From DAIOEK01 sp036746315 (GTDB lineage Bacteria; Chloroflexota; Anaerolineae; Anaerolineales; Anaerolineaceae): a stretch of DNA of 31,912 bases. Below are positions 1-7,344 of the stretch, piece by piece. The DNA is taken from positions 1 through 31,912 of the forward strand of contig DAIOEK010000033.1 of NCBI GenBank assembly GCA_036746315.1, read 5' to 3'. Both the position numbers and the translations under genes were made by a program. The notes beneath the pieces were generated by a model, which ran no database searches, was not told where the DNA came from, and worked only from the letters and a program-made list of their open reading frames with translations. Numbering within the stretch: the first letter of the stretch is position 1; each line of letters starts with the position of its first letter.

Positions 1-626
1 AAAGCCGGACGGGGGGCAGCGGTATTTTGGAAGGTCAGGTTTACCACCCGTTCGATAGGGGAGCGCAGTGCGTCCTGGATCAATTGCAAGGCTCTGTCGA
101 TATTCAATGTGCTGCCCGCCTTCCCGGGCTGGAAGGATGTTGATCCGGGGATGGGAAGGGCAGGGGTGGGCGGTTCGTCATATCTGACCGCCACTTCGTT
201 TTGAAGATATGCACGTAGCCGATCTTCGGAAATGTTTGCCCTCAGGGGGACTTCGGTGGTGGGCAGATCACGGTTCCAGATGTAATCCCAATAGCCCACC
301 CAGAAGGATTGGCTTACCCGCTGCATGTCGGCAGCAGTCAGCATGCCTTCCAGGTCCATTTCGAAACCGACGGTGTTGGGCTTCATCTGGATGGCTGCAT
401 TGTTGTAACGCAGTTCAACCGGGGTGGAATAGACCATTAACAGCCGGTTGGCTGCCTCGGTGCGATCAAGACCGCCAATCGGTATCCCTGCCACGATCAT
501 GCCTGAAGGGAAATTTGCCCTCACCCGGCTGTAGCGGATCAATTGCAGGGTGGTCAAAATGACCGCGCCAAAGATAAAGATCAGCGAAACCCAGCGCAAT
601 GCAGAGAAGGATTGTTTTCGTCTCAC
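1..626 (-). CDS. Membrane-anchored peptidoglycan-binding protein, 5' part only
   Basis: The gene runs off the left edge of the window, leaving the first 208 residues. The start is GTG at 626-624, preceded by a purine-rich AAAGAGG four bases upstream. Residues about 8-28 form one hydrophobic segment after an RRK cluster, so the protein is probably membrane-anchored with an outside domain. The following sequence (residues about 35-200, with the GIPIGGLDRTEA segment) resembles the YoaR/PG_binding_4 domain found before VanW, L,D-transpeptidase or class A beta-lactamase-like domains in Gram-positive bacteria and Chloroflexota. The catalytic domain would lie off the window, so the enzyme class cannot be told. 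A weak -10 (TAAAAT, 649-654) lies upstream, next to a 7-bp inverted repeat (654-660 with 673-679). Confidence 0.7.
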   Translation of the reverse strand, partial: MRRKQSFSALRWVSLIFIFGAVILTTLQLIRYSRVRANFPSGMIVAGIPIGGLDRTEAANRLLMVYSTPVELRYNNAAIQMKPNTVGFEMDLEGMLTAADMQRVSQSFWVGYWDYIWNRDLPTTEVPLRANISEDRLRAYLQNEVAVRYDEPPTPALPIPGSTSFQPGKAGSTLNIDRALQLIQDALRSPIERVVNLTFQNTAAPRPA

Positions 627-749
627 ACTACCTCTTTCTAATTCCTGAATTTTACCAGAGAAAAATATTCCACTCTGGTCTATTAAAGAGTTCTAATCTG
701 TGAAATGAAGCAAACCATCCAGGGGATTGCATGGGCAGTCAAGCGTAAT

Positions 750-794
750 AAAAAAGCCGGAGACACTACAGCCATGGTGTACCCCGGCTTTTTG
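750..794 (-). terminator. Intrinsic terminator of argGH
   Basis: On the minus strand AAAAAGCCGG (793-784) and its complement CCGGCTTTTT (760-751) form a 10-bp stem followed by a T-rich tail, 11 bases after the argH stop codon. Confidence 0.85.
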
Positions 795-804
795 TTTCGA
801 TATT

Positions 805-2187
805 TCAGTAAAGTTGTTCCGTTTGCGCCTTGCGGGCAAGCTCCAATTGGTCTGCGACCGCTTCCGGGGCGGTACCGCCAAATGCCGCCCGCCGGTGGAG
901 TGACTTCTCTACATCCAATGCGTCCAGCAGGCGTGGATCAAAATTGGGAACCAGCGCCTGCCACTCGCTGAGGGGAAGCTCGTTCAACGCCAGAGCTGCC
1001 TCTTCAGCCTTGCGCACCGCCTGCCCGATTATGGCGTAAGCCTGGCGGAATGGCAGCCCGGTCTCCACCAGTGCGTCCGCCAGGTCGGTTGCCAGTGCCT
1101 GCGGATCAATGGCAGTGTACATACGGTGCTGATCCACGCTCAGGCTGGCAACACATCCGCTCAATACTGCCAGCATCGTCTCCAGGGTGTCGGCTGCGTC
1201 GAACACTGGCTGTTTGTCTTCCTGCAAGTCCTTGTCATAGGCAGATGGCAGCGCCTTCAATGTGGCTAAAAAGCCTGTCAGGTGTCCCATCAGCATGCCG
1301 CTTTTCCCACGCACCAGTTCCAAAGGGTCGGGGTTTTTCTTCTGTGGCATCAAGCTGGAACCGGTGGAAAACTCATCCGCCAGTTTGATGTAGCCATATT
1401 CGTGTGTCGCGTACAGCATCAATCCTTCAGCCAGTTTGCTGGCGTGGATGCCGATCATCGAACAGGCATACAAAAAATCGGCGGCAAAATCACGGTCAGA
1501 GATGGCATCCAGCGAGTTGGGAGAGGGTTCGCGAAAGCCCAGTGCGTTGCTCAACTGAAAGCGGTCGATTTTTTTGAATCCGGTACCGGCGAGTGCACCG
1601 CATCCCAACGGGCAGACCGCTGCTTCCTTATATATACTGCTGATGCGCAATCGATCCCGCTGAAATGCCCACAGGTGCGAGAGCCACCAGTGGCTTAATA
1701 GAATGGGTTGAGCCTGCTGCATGTGGGTATAACCCGGCAGTACCACCTGCCAATCGCTTTCCGCCCGTTCCAGTAGCGTTTTCTGTAATTCACCCAGCTT
1801 CCCGTCGATTTGCCTGGCGGCAGACATTACCCACAGGCGAAAATCCGTTGCTACCTGATCGTTGCGGCTGCGGCCGGTGTGTAGCTTTCCGGCGGTCGGG
1901 CCGATCATTTCGGTCAGCAAACGCTCCACTGCACTGTGAATATCCTCTTCCCCGGCACCGAATTCGATGGCTCCCGCTGAAATATCTTGTTTGATGCGCT
2001 CGAGCCCGCTGACGATCAATGTGACCTCTTCCGCGTCCAGCAATTCAGCCTGATGCAGGGCTTCTGCCCAGGCAATGCTGCCTTGCACATCCACCACACC
2101 CAGACGGTAATCGAAGCCCAGTGAACGGTTGAAAGATTCTGCAACCGGGTCCAGCTTTCCGTTCAACCTGCCCTGCCAGAGTTTCAT
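805..2187 (-). CDS. argH: Argininosuccinate lyase
   Basis: This enzyme cleaves argininosuccinate to arginine and fumarate, the last step of arginine synthesis. The 460 residues match the usual length of the family. The fumarase/aspartase superfamily signature GSSLMPQKKNPD is present at about residue 275, as are the N-terminal LWQGR and the GRSRNDQ motif near residue 105. The start ATG overlaps the argG stop codon as ATGA (2187-2184), so translation is probably coupled. A terminator follows directly. The gene is cotranscribed with argG and should share its attenuator-type control. Confidence 0.97.
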   Translation of the reverse strand: MKLWQGRLNGKLDPVAESFNRSLGFDYRLGVVDVQGSIAWAEALHQAELLDAEEVTLIVSGLERIKQDISAGAIEFGAGEEDIHSAVERLLTEMIGPTAGKLHTGRSRNDQVATDFRLWVMSAARQIDGKLGELQKTLLERAESDWQVVLPGYTHMQQAQPILLSHWWLSHLWAFQRDRLRISSIYKEAAVCPLGCGALAGTGFKKIDRFQLSNALGFREPSPNSLDAISDRDFAADFLYACSMIGIHASKLAEGLMLYATHEYGYIKLADEFSTGSSLMPQKKNPDPLELVRGKSGMLMGHLTGFLATLKALPSAYDKDLQEDKQPVFDAADTLETMLAVLSGCVASLSVDQHRMYTAIDPQALATDLADALVETGLPFRQAYAIIGQAVRKAEEAALALNELPLSEWQALVPNFDPRLLDALDVEKSLHRRAAFGGTAPEAVADQLELARKAQTEQLY

Positions 2188-3473
2188 GAACTGGTCTCCA
2201 TCATAACAGCCGGCATGGTCACTGAAATTGCTTCGGTGTTGGCGCTGTTACCGGTATCATTCATCTGCTTCCGAATGCTGGCATGAATTTTTGCCGGCAG
2301 CCCGAACAGGCGGATGAAGCCGGTTGAATCGCTGTGATCGAAGTCGGTTGAATGACCAAAAGAGGCAATGTTCTGGCTATACAGGCTGAAGGGGCTTTCC
2401 CGCTTGATCACGATCAGGTTGCCTTTGTACAGCTTCAGTGTAATCGAACCGCTGACCGTCTTTTGTGTGCTGGTAAAGAAGGCATCCATCGCTTCGCGCA
2501 GCGGGCTGAACCACTGTCCGTTGTATAACAGATCGGCATAATTCAAAGCCAGGCTTTCTTTGGCGCGTGCTGTGGCTTTATCCAGCGTAATGGATTCCAA
2601 CTCGCGATGCGCGAACATTAAAATGGTACCGCCCGGCGTCTCGTACACACCGTGACTCTTCATCCCCACCAGGCGGTTTTCCACCAGGTCGATCTGTCCG
2701 ATGGCGTGTTTACCACCCAGTTGATTCAGCTTTTCGATCAACTCTACACTGCTCATTACTTCACCGTTCAGTGCCACCGGGTCACCCTGTGCAAAAGTGA
2801 TGCACACCGTCTCGGGTTGGTCTGGTGCTTGTTCCGGGGTGACAGAAAGTTGGAATAGATCCTCTTCCGGTGCGTTGGCGAGGTCCTCCAGTGGTCCGCC
2901 CTCGTGCGAGATGTGCCACAGGTTTTGATCCCGGCTGTATAGCGAGGGATTCTTTTTGACTGGGAAGTCTATGCCGTGCGCTTCCATATATGCCAGTGCA
3001 TCTTCACGCGATTTGATATTCCACTCGCGCCATGGGGCGATCACCTTGAGCGTGGGGTTGAGCGCCATCACTCCCACCTCGAAGCGTACCTGATCGTTGC
3101 CTTTTCCTGTACATCCGTGGCAGATGGCATCCGCGCCCTCCTGCTCGGCGACTTCCACCAGATGCTTCACCACCACCGGACGCGCTATGGATGTACCCAA
3201 CAGGTAACGCTGCTCGTATAAAGCCCCTGAATGGATCATGGGGAAAATATATTCGCTCACCAGCTCCTCTCGCAGGTCGCCGATGATCAGTTTGCTGGCG
3301 CCAGCCTGTAGAGCGCGTGCTTCCAGTCCATCCAATTCCTGTCCCTGACCGACATCGGCGCAGAAGCAGATCACTTCGCAGCCATAATTCTCGATCAGCC
3401 AGGGGATAATGGTGGAAGTATCCAACCCTCCCGAATATGCCAGAACAACTTTGTTGTACTTTGAAGTTTGCAT
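2184..3473 (-). CDS. argG: Argininosuccinate synthase
   Basis: The enzyme joins citrulline and aspartate, using ATP, to give argininosuccinate. The N-terminal PP-loop AYSGGLDTS (residues about 11-19) binds ATP, and the family segments GCTGKGNDQVRFE and YSRDQNLWHISHEGG are present. The start is taken at ATG 3473-3471, giving 429 residues, because AAGGAG lies just upstream. An in-frame extension upstream would run through the 5' leader and the terminator hairpin. It forms an operon with argH by ATGA overlap. Its 220-base leader contains a promoter, an Arg-rich leader peptide and a terminator, described separately. Confidence 0.97.
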   Translation of the reverse strand: MQTSKYNKVVLAYSGGLDTSTIIPWLIENYGCEVICFCADVGQGQELDGLEARALQAGASKLIIGDLREELVSEYIFPMIHSGALYEQRYLLGTSIARPVVVKHLVEVAEQEGADAICHGCTGKGNDQVRFEVGVMALNPTLKVIAPWREWNIKSREDALAYMEAHGIDFPVKKNPSLYSRDQNLWHISHEGGPLEDLANAPEEDLFQLSVTPEQAPDQPETVCITFAQGDPVALNGEVMSSVELIEKLNQLGGKHAIGQIDLVENRLVGMKSHGVYETPGGTILMFAHRELESITLDKATARAKESLALNYADLLYNGQWFSPLREAMDAFFTSTQKTVSGSITLKLYKGNLIVIKRESPFSLYSQNIASFGHSTDFDHSDSTGFIRLFGLPAKIHASIRKQMNDTGNSANTEAISVTMPAVMMETSS

Positions 3474-3530
3474 TTTGGCTCCTTTTCCTCCGACAAATAA
3501 AATGGATTGCTTTAATTCCAATGGGTGAAA

Positions 3531-3561
3531 CAAAAAAGGCCTTCCTTTCAGGAAGACCTTT
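3531..3561 (-). terminator. Attenuator terminator in the argG leader
   Basis: On the minus strand AAAGGTCTTCC (3561-3551), loop TGAAA, then GGAAGGCCTTT (3545-3535) forms an 11-bp stem with one G-T pair, followed by six T. It lies between the promoter and argG, 57 bases before the start codon, so it must act as a conditional (attenuation) terminator. Confidence 0.9.
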
Positions 3562-3646
3562 GATATCCAAAGTATGTGTGCTATCGCTGCCGCTGTTGAT
3601 TACTCCTGGAAACGACCGATGCACCTTCCTGAAAGTCGGAAAGTGC
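3545..3646 (-). promoter_or_regulatory. Mutually exclusive hairpins of the argGH attenuator
   Basis: Three alternative pairings can be drawn on the minus strand. Protector (1:2): GCACTTTCC (3646-3638) with GGAAGGTGC (3629-3621), 9 bp with one G-T pair and an 8-base loop. Antiterminator (2:3): CTTTCAGGAAG (3635-3625) with CTTCCTGAAAG (3555-3545), 11 perfect pairs, which uses the 5' arm and loop of the terminator. Terminator (3:4): 3561-3551 with 3545-3535. Segment 1 lies at leader-peptide codons 15-18, just after the Arg-Ala-Arg-Arg codons 10-13. A ribosome stalled there would mask segment 1 and favour the antiterminator. This is the logic of the trp, his and leu attenuators, applied here to arginine. 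The pairings are read from sequence; the regulation is inferred. Confidence 0.75.
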
Positions 3647-3689
3647 TATTACGACGGGCGCGGTTCTGGAGAACGATCAGCTTTTGCAT
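3600..3689 (-). CDS. Arg-rich leader peptide of argGH
   Basis: A 29-codon reading frame starts at ATG 3689-3687 and stops at TAA 3602-3600, between the argG promoter and the attenuator terminator. Six of 29 codons are Arg (codons 10, 12, 13, 18, 22 and 26), with Arg-Ala-Arg-Arg at 10-13. There is no Shine-Dalgarno sequence. The promoter puts the transcript start only about 2-5 bases before the ATG, so it would be translated leaderless. Both position and composition fit a stalling peptide that senses charged tRNA-Arg. The frame is too short for coding statistics and could be chance, but its register with the hairpins argues against that. Confidence 0.65.
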   Translation of the reverse strand: MQKLIVLQNRARRNSTFRLSGRCIGRFQE

Positions 3690-3699
3690 ATTGTGTGGT

Positions 3700-3728
3700 A
3701 GGATACCTGCGAATAAGGGGTTTGTCAA
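3700..3728 (-). promoter_or_regulatory. argGH promoter
   Basis: TTGACA (3728-3723), a 17-base spacer, then TATCCT (3705-3700) on the minus strand. The predicted transcript start is at about 3694-3691, giving a leader of about 220 bases before argG. Confidence 0.8.
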
Positions 3729-3832
3729 GGGGATTGGGCTGCGAATTTACAATACTCACTGGGTCGGTGTGTAGGTGCTTTCTGCCTTGAATTAATAATA
3801 CTTTTGTAATATTTGATTTTAGTAAATTCCCG

Positions 3833-3838
3833 TATAAT
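3833..3838 (+). promoter_or_regulatory. -10 element for the structured RNA and beta-helix gene
   Basis: A perfect TATAAT in an AT-rich stretch. No good -35 lies at 16-18 bases; TTGATT is 14 bases upstream. The predicted start is near 3845, just before the structured RNA. Confidence 0.6.
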
Positions 3839-3844
3839 TACTCA

Positions 3845-3973
3845 TGGAAAACTACCTTTAAACAAACCTTGAATGCAACGAACCAATACTGCAGTTTGGT
3901 CGCTTCGTCATCACCGATGACAACAGTATTGGGGAGCAAGTAGCGAAACCGGTCAGACTACGACCGGTTTTTT
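3845..3973 (+). ncRNA. Unidentified structured leader RNA or small RNA
   Basis: About 130 bases lie between a TATAAT box and a strong terminator. The 9-bp helix CCAATACTG/CAGTATTGG (3883-3891 with 3924-3932) encloses a small hairpin GTCATC-ACC-GATGAC (3907-3921). A loop segment TCGCT (3900-3904) can pair with AGCGA (3942-3946) outside the helix, forming a pseudoknot. The last base of that partner, and the ACC after it (two more possible pairs with GG at 3898-3899), belong to the 5' arm of the terminator (3946-3954). Pseudoknot and terminator therefore compete at their edge, as in a riboswitch. I do not recognise it as any known class: c-di-GMP I/II, Mn (yybP), SAM, cobalamin, purine, fluoride and T-box motifs are all absent. 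It may be a cis-acting switch for the beta-helix gene or a free small RNA. Confidence 0.55.
3946..3973 (+). terminator. Terminator ahead of the beta-helix gene
   Basis: AAACCGGTC (3946-3954) pairs with GACCGGTTT (3962-3970), 9 bp, followed by a run of T. It lies 49 bases before the start codon of the next gene. Confidence 0.88.
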
Positions 3974-4021
3974 ATTTTTAGTTTTCATCATTATTTTTGG
4001 CGGGGTAAAGGAGATTACCTG

Positions 4022-7000
4022 ATGAATAGAGTGTTTACTGGAAAACAGGTCTGGCAATTTGTTTTTAGCTGCGCGGTGATACTTTCCATGTTGATTCCCG
4101 GCTCAGCAGCCTATGCAGATGAAAAGCAGCCCGGGACGGCTGAAGCGACAGAGACAACCGCGGCAGCCGGAGTAACCGTACCCGTGGCAACGCAAACGGT
4201 GGAAAGCCCGACTGCACCTGCAGCGGAAGCAGCCGGGGAAACCGTGGCAGCTAACTCTGACAGTGAGCTACAGCCGACCTCGACCGAAACTGTGGAACAG
4301 ACTCCAACCCCGGACGATGAAGTTACGCCGACACCTGATCCTGTTTTACCCGAAACCGATTTGGAACCGACGGAGGTGGTTGAGGATACAGTGAATCCTC
4401 CCTCTCCTGCGAATGCGGAAACTGTCTCCGGGGTAATTGAATACCTGCAGGAGAACGAGATTGTCCTCACCAACAGTGAAGGCGATGCGCTTCCTCTGGC
4501 ATCCACCGATGTTGAAGCCGCGTTGTCTTATCCTGACCCGTGGATCATCCGTGGTGCGGACACCTACCGTTTCCTTCCCGTCGGCGGCTGTGCAGCTTAC
4601 GGCGGTGTCGGTGAATTTTGTACGGAGACCAGCACACCCATTCAGGCAGCGGTGAATTTTGCCTTGGCTGGTGAAACGGTTTACATCGGCAGCGGTGTGT
4701 TCGTGGAAACGGTCGATATCGATAAAGACCTCACCCTGCAGGGTGAAGCCGGGACGGTGATCCAGGCTCCTTCCGGCACCGGATCCGTGGCTGTTGATTT
4801 CACCTCTCTGGGTGGCACCAATCTTCGTCCGGTGATCTATATCAGCAATGGCGCTTTTGTGCATATCGACAGCCTGACCGTGGATGGAAATAACGTTGGT
4901 AACGGCAATTACAGTCTGGTGGGCATTGGCTTTTGCAATGCCGGCGGTGAGATCACCAACTCCACCATTACCAACATCCAGGATAATCCTGCAAGTGGAA
5001 ACCAAAGCGGTGTTGCCATCTATGCCGCCAACAAAGATGGTGTTGCGCGAACCATCACGATCAATGGCAATACCATCAACAATTTCCAGAAAAACGGCAT
5101 GGCATTGACCGGTGAGGGTCTGACCGTGAATGTGACCAACAACACCGTTACCGGGAAGGGCGAGATCAATTACAATGCTCAGAATGGCATCCAGGTCAGC
5201 TCAGGGGCAACCGGAACCATTGCGAATAACACCATAACCGGGTTCGACTACACAAAACCTGGTGATTACTGGAACGACGGAGCGGCAGCCATCCTTCTTT
5301 ACAATGCAGGCAACGGCGTTACCGTCAGCGGGAACCAGATACTGAACAGCGATAACGCGATTTATGTATATAACAGCGATAACGCCACCGTAACCGGCAA
5401 CACGGTCAACAACAACCTTTATGGCATCGTGTTGTATGATACCAACAATGCCGCATTGAGCAACAACGTTCTGCTAAACAACCGCACTGCCGCCGTTGCT
5501 CTGTGGGATGCCTACAATACTTCCCTGAGTGGCGATAGAATCGATGGAAATTCATCGGGTACTTCCAATAATAGCAGCAGTGGTATTTATGCCGGCAACA
5601 CGGTAAGCGGGCTTCAGATGAATGGTGTGACCATCACAGATACCTATAAAGGTATCAATGTGGATGATGGCACGTCTGCGGCAAACTGGCTGATCCAGAA
5701 CAGCACTTTTAATGGGAATGGGTATGGGGCATTCTTCCAGGGAAACATGAATATCCTCAATATCCTGAATAGTCAGTTCAACGATAATGCCACCGGCGTG
5801 ATGGGCGCCAGTGATGGGGTCGGCTTGTATGCCGCCTCCCATGGGGTTACTGCCAGTCGCATTTTCAACAATGTATATATCTCCGGTTCTCAGTTCAATG
5901 GCAACAGCTATAAGGGAATTTATCTGGAGAAGGCGAACGACTTGATGATCAATCAGGTGATCGCCCAGAACAATGGCTGGAACGGTTTGGATATCAACCT
6001 GAAGGGTGCAAATTACCAGAATATCTATGTGGGTAATTCCGTTTTTGCAAACAATGGGTTGAACACCACTCAGACCTCACCAGCCAATATCTGGGTGAAG
6101 GCGCGCAATGATGCTGCCTATGCCGCCTATCCGGCTACCCTGACCAACCTGACATTGGATAACCTGAATATCTACGGCGGTCCTGCCGGCGTGATCATTG
6201 GCAATGCGGCTGGCGACAGCACTGGCGTTACCAATGCCCAGCTTCGTCTGTCACGCCTGGTGGATTTCACCAGCGGATATGGTCTGATCAACCGCTCCCT
6301 GCAGCAGGTGATCGCATCCAGTAACTGGTGGGGTTGCAATACCGGTCCTAATACGGCAGGGTGCTCCAATACGCAGGACCTCAGTTCGGAAGGCAACCCA
6401 ACCGCGCTGGTCATTCCTTCGTACCTGCAGTTGGGTTTGTCTGCCTCGCCCGCGTCCATTACCAACCAGGCGCCTGACAACACGTCCCAGCTTGCGGTAT
6501 TGATGACCACCAATCTGTCGGCCGAGCCGTTACAGGGTTCGCTGTACTGGTTTACATCTCCCGCCGTTAGCCTGCTTTCCGGTCCGGGTTCGTTGAGCGG
6601 CAGCACATTTACTGCCGGAAATGCCGGCATCACCACTTTTTCCACCAGCTATGATTATTCCGGTGCAGTGAATGCCAACGTCGAAACTATTGCCGTGGTC
6701 GTGCCGGGTGGTGATGACAACTCGGATGATGAACCGGCCATCGTTATTCCGGTTGTTCCGGGTGAGATCATCCCGGTCACCGGTGGAATGGTGCCTTTGA
6801 GCTGTGCCGTCGCAAACCTGTTGGAACTGCCCGATGGCAGGCAGTTGGTCTTCTACGATGTGCTTTGCCAGTATGCGGCGGGCTTTCAGGATGAACCCTT
6901 TGACACCCTGCCGGATGAGCTCTCCGAAAAGTTCCCTGCCGATGCCAGCTTCCATTCCGGGGTGACTGTCAGTCTGGTAAAAGGCGATGAAGTATTCTTC

Positions 7001-7219
7001 GATCTGCCAGCTGGTGTGGGCGCCGCTGTCCGCTTCCCCATTACCCGCGAACAAACCGAAAAGAAGCTTGGTTTACTGCGTTGGGATCCCTTTGCCAGGA
7101 ATGGCGAGGGCGAGTGGGTCGCTGTGGATGGCAGCCTGATCGAACAGGTAACAGAAGATAAGTTCTTCTTTACCACGCCCATCTACAAGACCGGTACCTA
7201 CGCAATGACCATGGAATAA
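4022..7219 (+). CDS. Secreted right-handed beta-helix surface protein
   Basis: The 1065-residue protein is exported. A signal peptide (residues 1-32, a basic start, a hydrophobic core and AYA just before D33) is followed by a Thr/Pro/Glu/Ala-rich, disordered linker to about residue 125. From about 200 to 760 there are many Asn/Gly-rich PbH1-like turns (NGNTINNF, GNTVNNNLYGIVLYD and similar), typical of parallel beta-helix folds that bind or cleave polysaccharide. After about residue 915 a PVTGG motif introduces a separate C-terminal domain of about 145 residues. No catalytic residues can be assigned, and there is no LPXTG anchor. AAGGAG precedes the ATG, and a structured RNA with terminator lies upstream. 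A perfect terminator follows. The function could be adhesion, sheath formation or glycan processing. Confidence 0.85.
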   Translation: MNRVFTGKQVWQFVFSCAVILSMLIPGSAAYADEKQPGTAEATETTAAAGVTVPVATQTVESPTAPAAEAAGETVAANSDSELQPTSTETVEQTPTPDDEVTPTPDPVLPETDLEPTEVVEDTVNPPSPANAETVSGVIEYLQENEIVLTNSEGDALPLASTDVEAALSYPDPWIIRGADTYRFLPVGGCAAYGGVGEFCTETSTPIQAAVNFALAGETVYIGSGVFVETVDIDKDLTLQGEAGTVIQAPSGTGSVAVDFTSLGGTNLRPVIYISNGAFVHIDSLTVDGNNVGNGNYSLVGIGFCNAGGEITNSTITNIQDNPASGNQSGVAIYAANKDGVARTITINGNTINNFQKNGMALTGEGLTVNVTNNTVTGKGEINYNAQNGIQVSSGATGTIANNTITGFDYTKPGDYWNDGAAAILLYNAGNGVTVSGNQILNSDNAIYVYNSDNATVTGNTVNNNLYGIVLYDTNNAALSNNVLLNNRTAAVALWDAYNTSLSGDRIDGNSSGTSNNSSSGIYAGNTVSGLQMNGVTITDTYKGINVDDGTSAANWLIQNSTFNGNGYGAFFQGNMNILNILNSQFNDNATGVMGASDGVGLYAASHGVTASRIFNNVYISGSQFNGNSYKGIYLEKANDLMINQVIAQNNGWNGLDINLKGANYQNIYVGNSVFANNGLNTTQTSPANIWVKARNDAAYAAYPATLTNLTLDNLNIYGGPAGVIIGNAAGDSTGVTNAQLRLSRLVDFTSGYGLINRSLQQVIASSNWWGCNTGPNTAGCSNTQDLSSEGNPTALVIPSYLQLGLSASPASITNQAPDNTSQLAVLMTTNLSAEPLQGSLYWFTSPAVSLLSGPGSLSGSTFTAGNAGITTFSTSYDYSGAVNANVETIAVVVPGGDDNSDDEPAIVIPVVPGEIIPVTGGMVPLSCAVANLLELPDGRQLVFYDVLCQYAAGFQDEPFDTLPDELSEKFPADASFHSGVTVSLVKGDEVFFDLPAGVGAAVRFPITREQTEKKLGLLRWDPFARNGEGEWVAVDGSLIEQVTEDKFFFTTPIYKTGTYAMTME

Positions 7220-7237
7220 AGACTTTCCCGAATTTTG

Positions 7238-7279
7238 AAATGGATTGGACGGTCAATTTAACCGTCCAATCCATTTTTT
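7238..7279 (+). terminator. Terminator of the beta-helix gene
   Basis: AAATGGATTGGACGGT (7238-7253) and its exact complement (7261-7276) form a 16-bp stem with a 7-base loop and a T tail. Confidence 0.95.
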
Positions 7280-7286
7280 TATTTGT

Positions 7287-7315
7287 TTGACAGGATTTTC
7301 CCCACTGGTTATACT
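7287..7315 (+). promoter_or_regulatory. gmd promoter
   Basis: TTGACA (7287-7292), a 17-base spacer, then TATACT (7310-7315). The transcript would begin near 7322, about 23 bases before the gmd start. Confidence 0.85.
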
Positions 7316-7344
7316 TCATCCAATCTGATTATAGGAGAATACCC

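Noticed and set aside
209..562. Plus-strand frame opposite the first gene
   Set aside because: Composition is Arg/Ser/Cys/Trp-rich, typical of antisense shadow; the minus-strand frame has a membrane anchor and a recognisable domain.
3474..3533. Longer argG start upstream of 3473
   Set aside because: It would translate through the conditional terminator and lacks a Shine-Dalgarno sequence; ATG 3473 has one and matches the family N-terminus.
3474..3700. T-box leader before argG
   Set aside because: No AGGTGGNACCGCG sequence, AGTA bulge or specifier loop is present; the terminator is explained by a leader-peptide attenuator.
3841..3980. c-di-GMP, Mn (yybP) or SAM riboswitch upstream of the beta-helix gene
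   Set aside because: The conserved core sequences of these classes cannot be found. GGGGAG at 3931-3936 recalls yybP but the rest of that motif is missing.
4111..7182. Long minus-strand reading frames inside the beta-helix gene
   Set aside because: They are shadows of a repetitive, high-GC plus-strand gene with signal peptide, ribosome-binding site and terminator.
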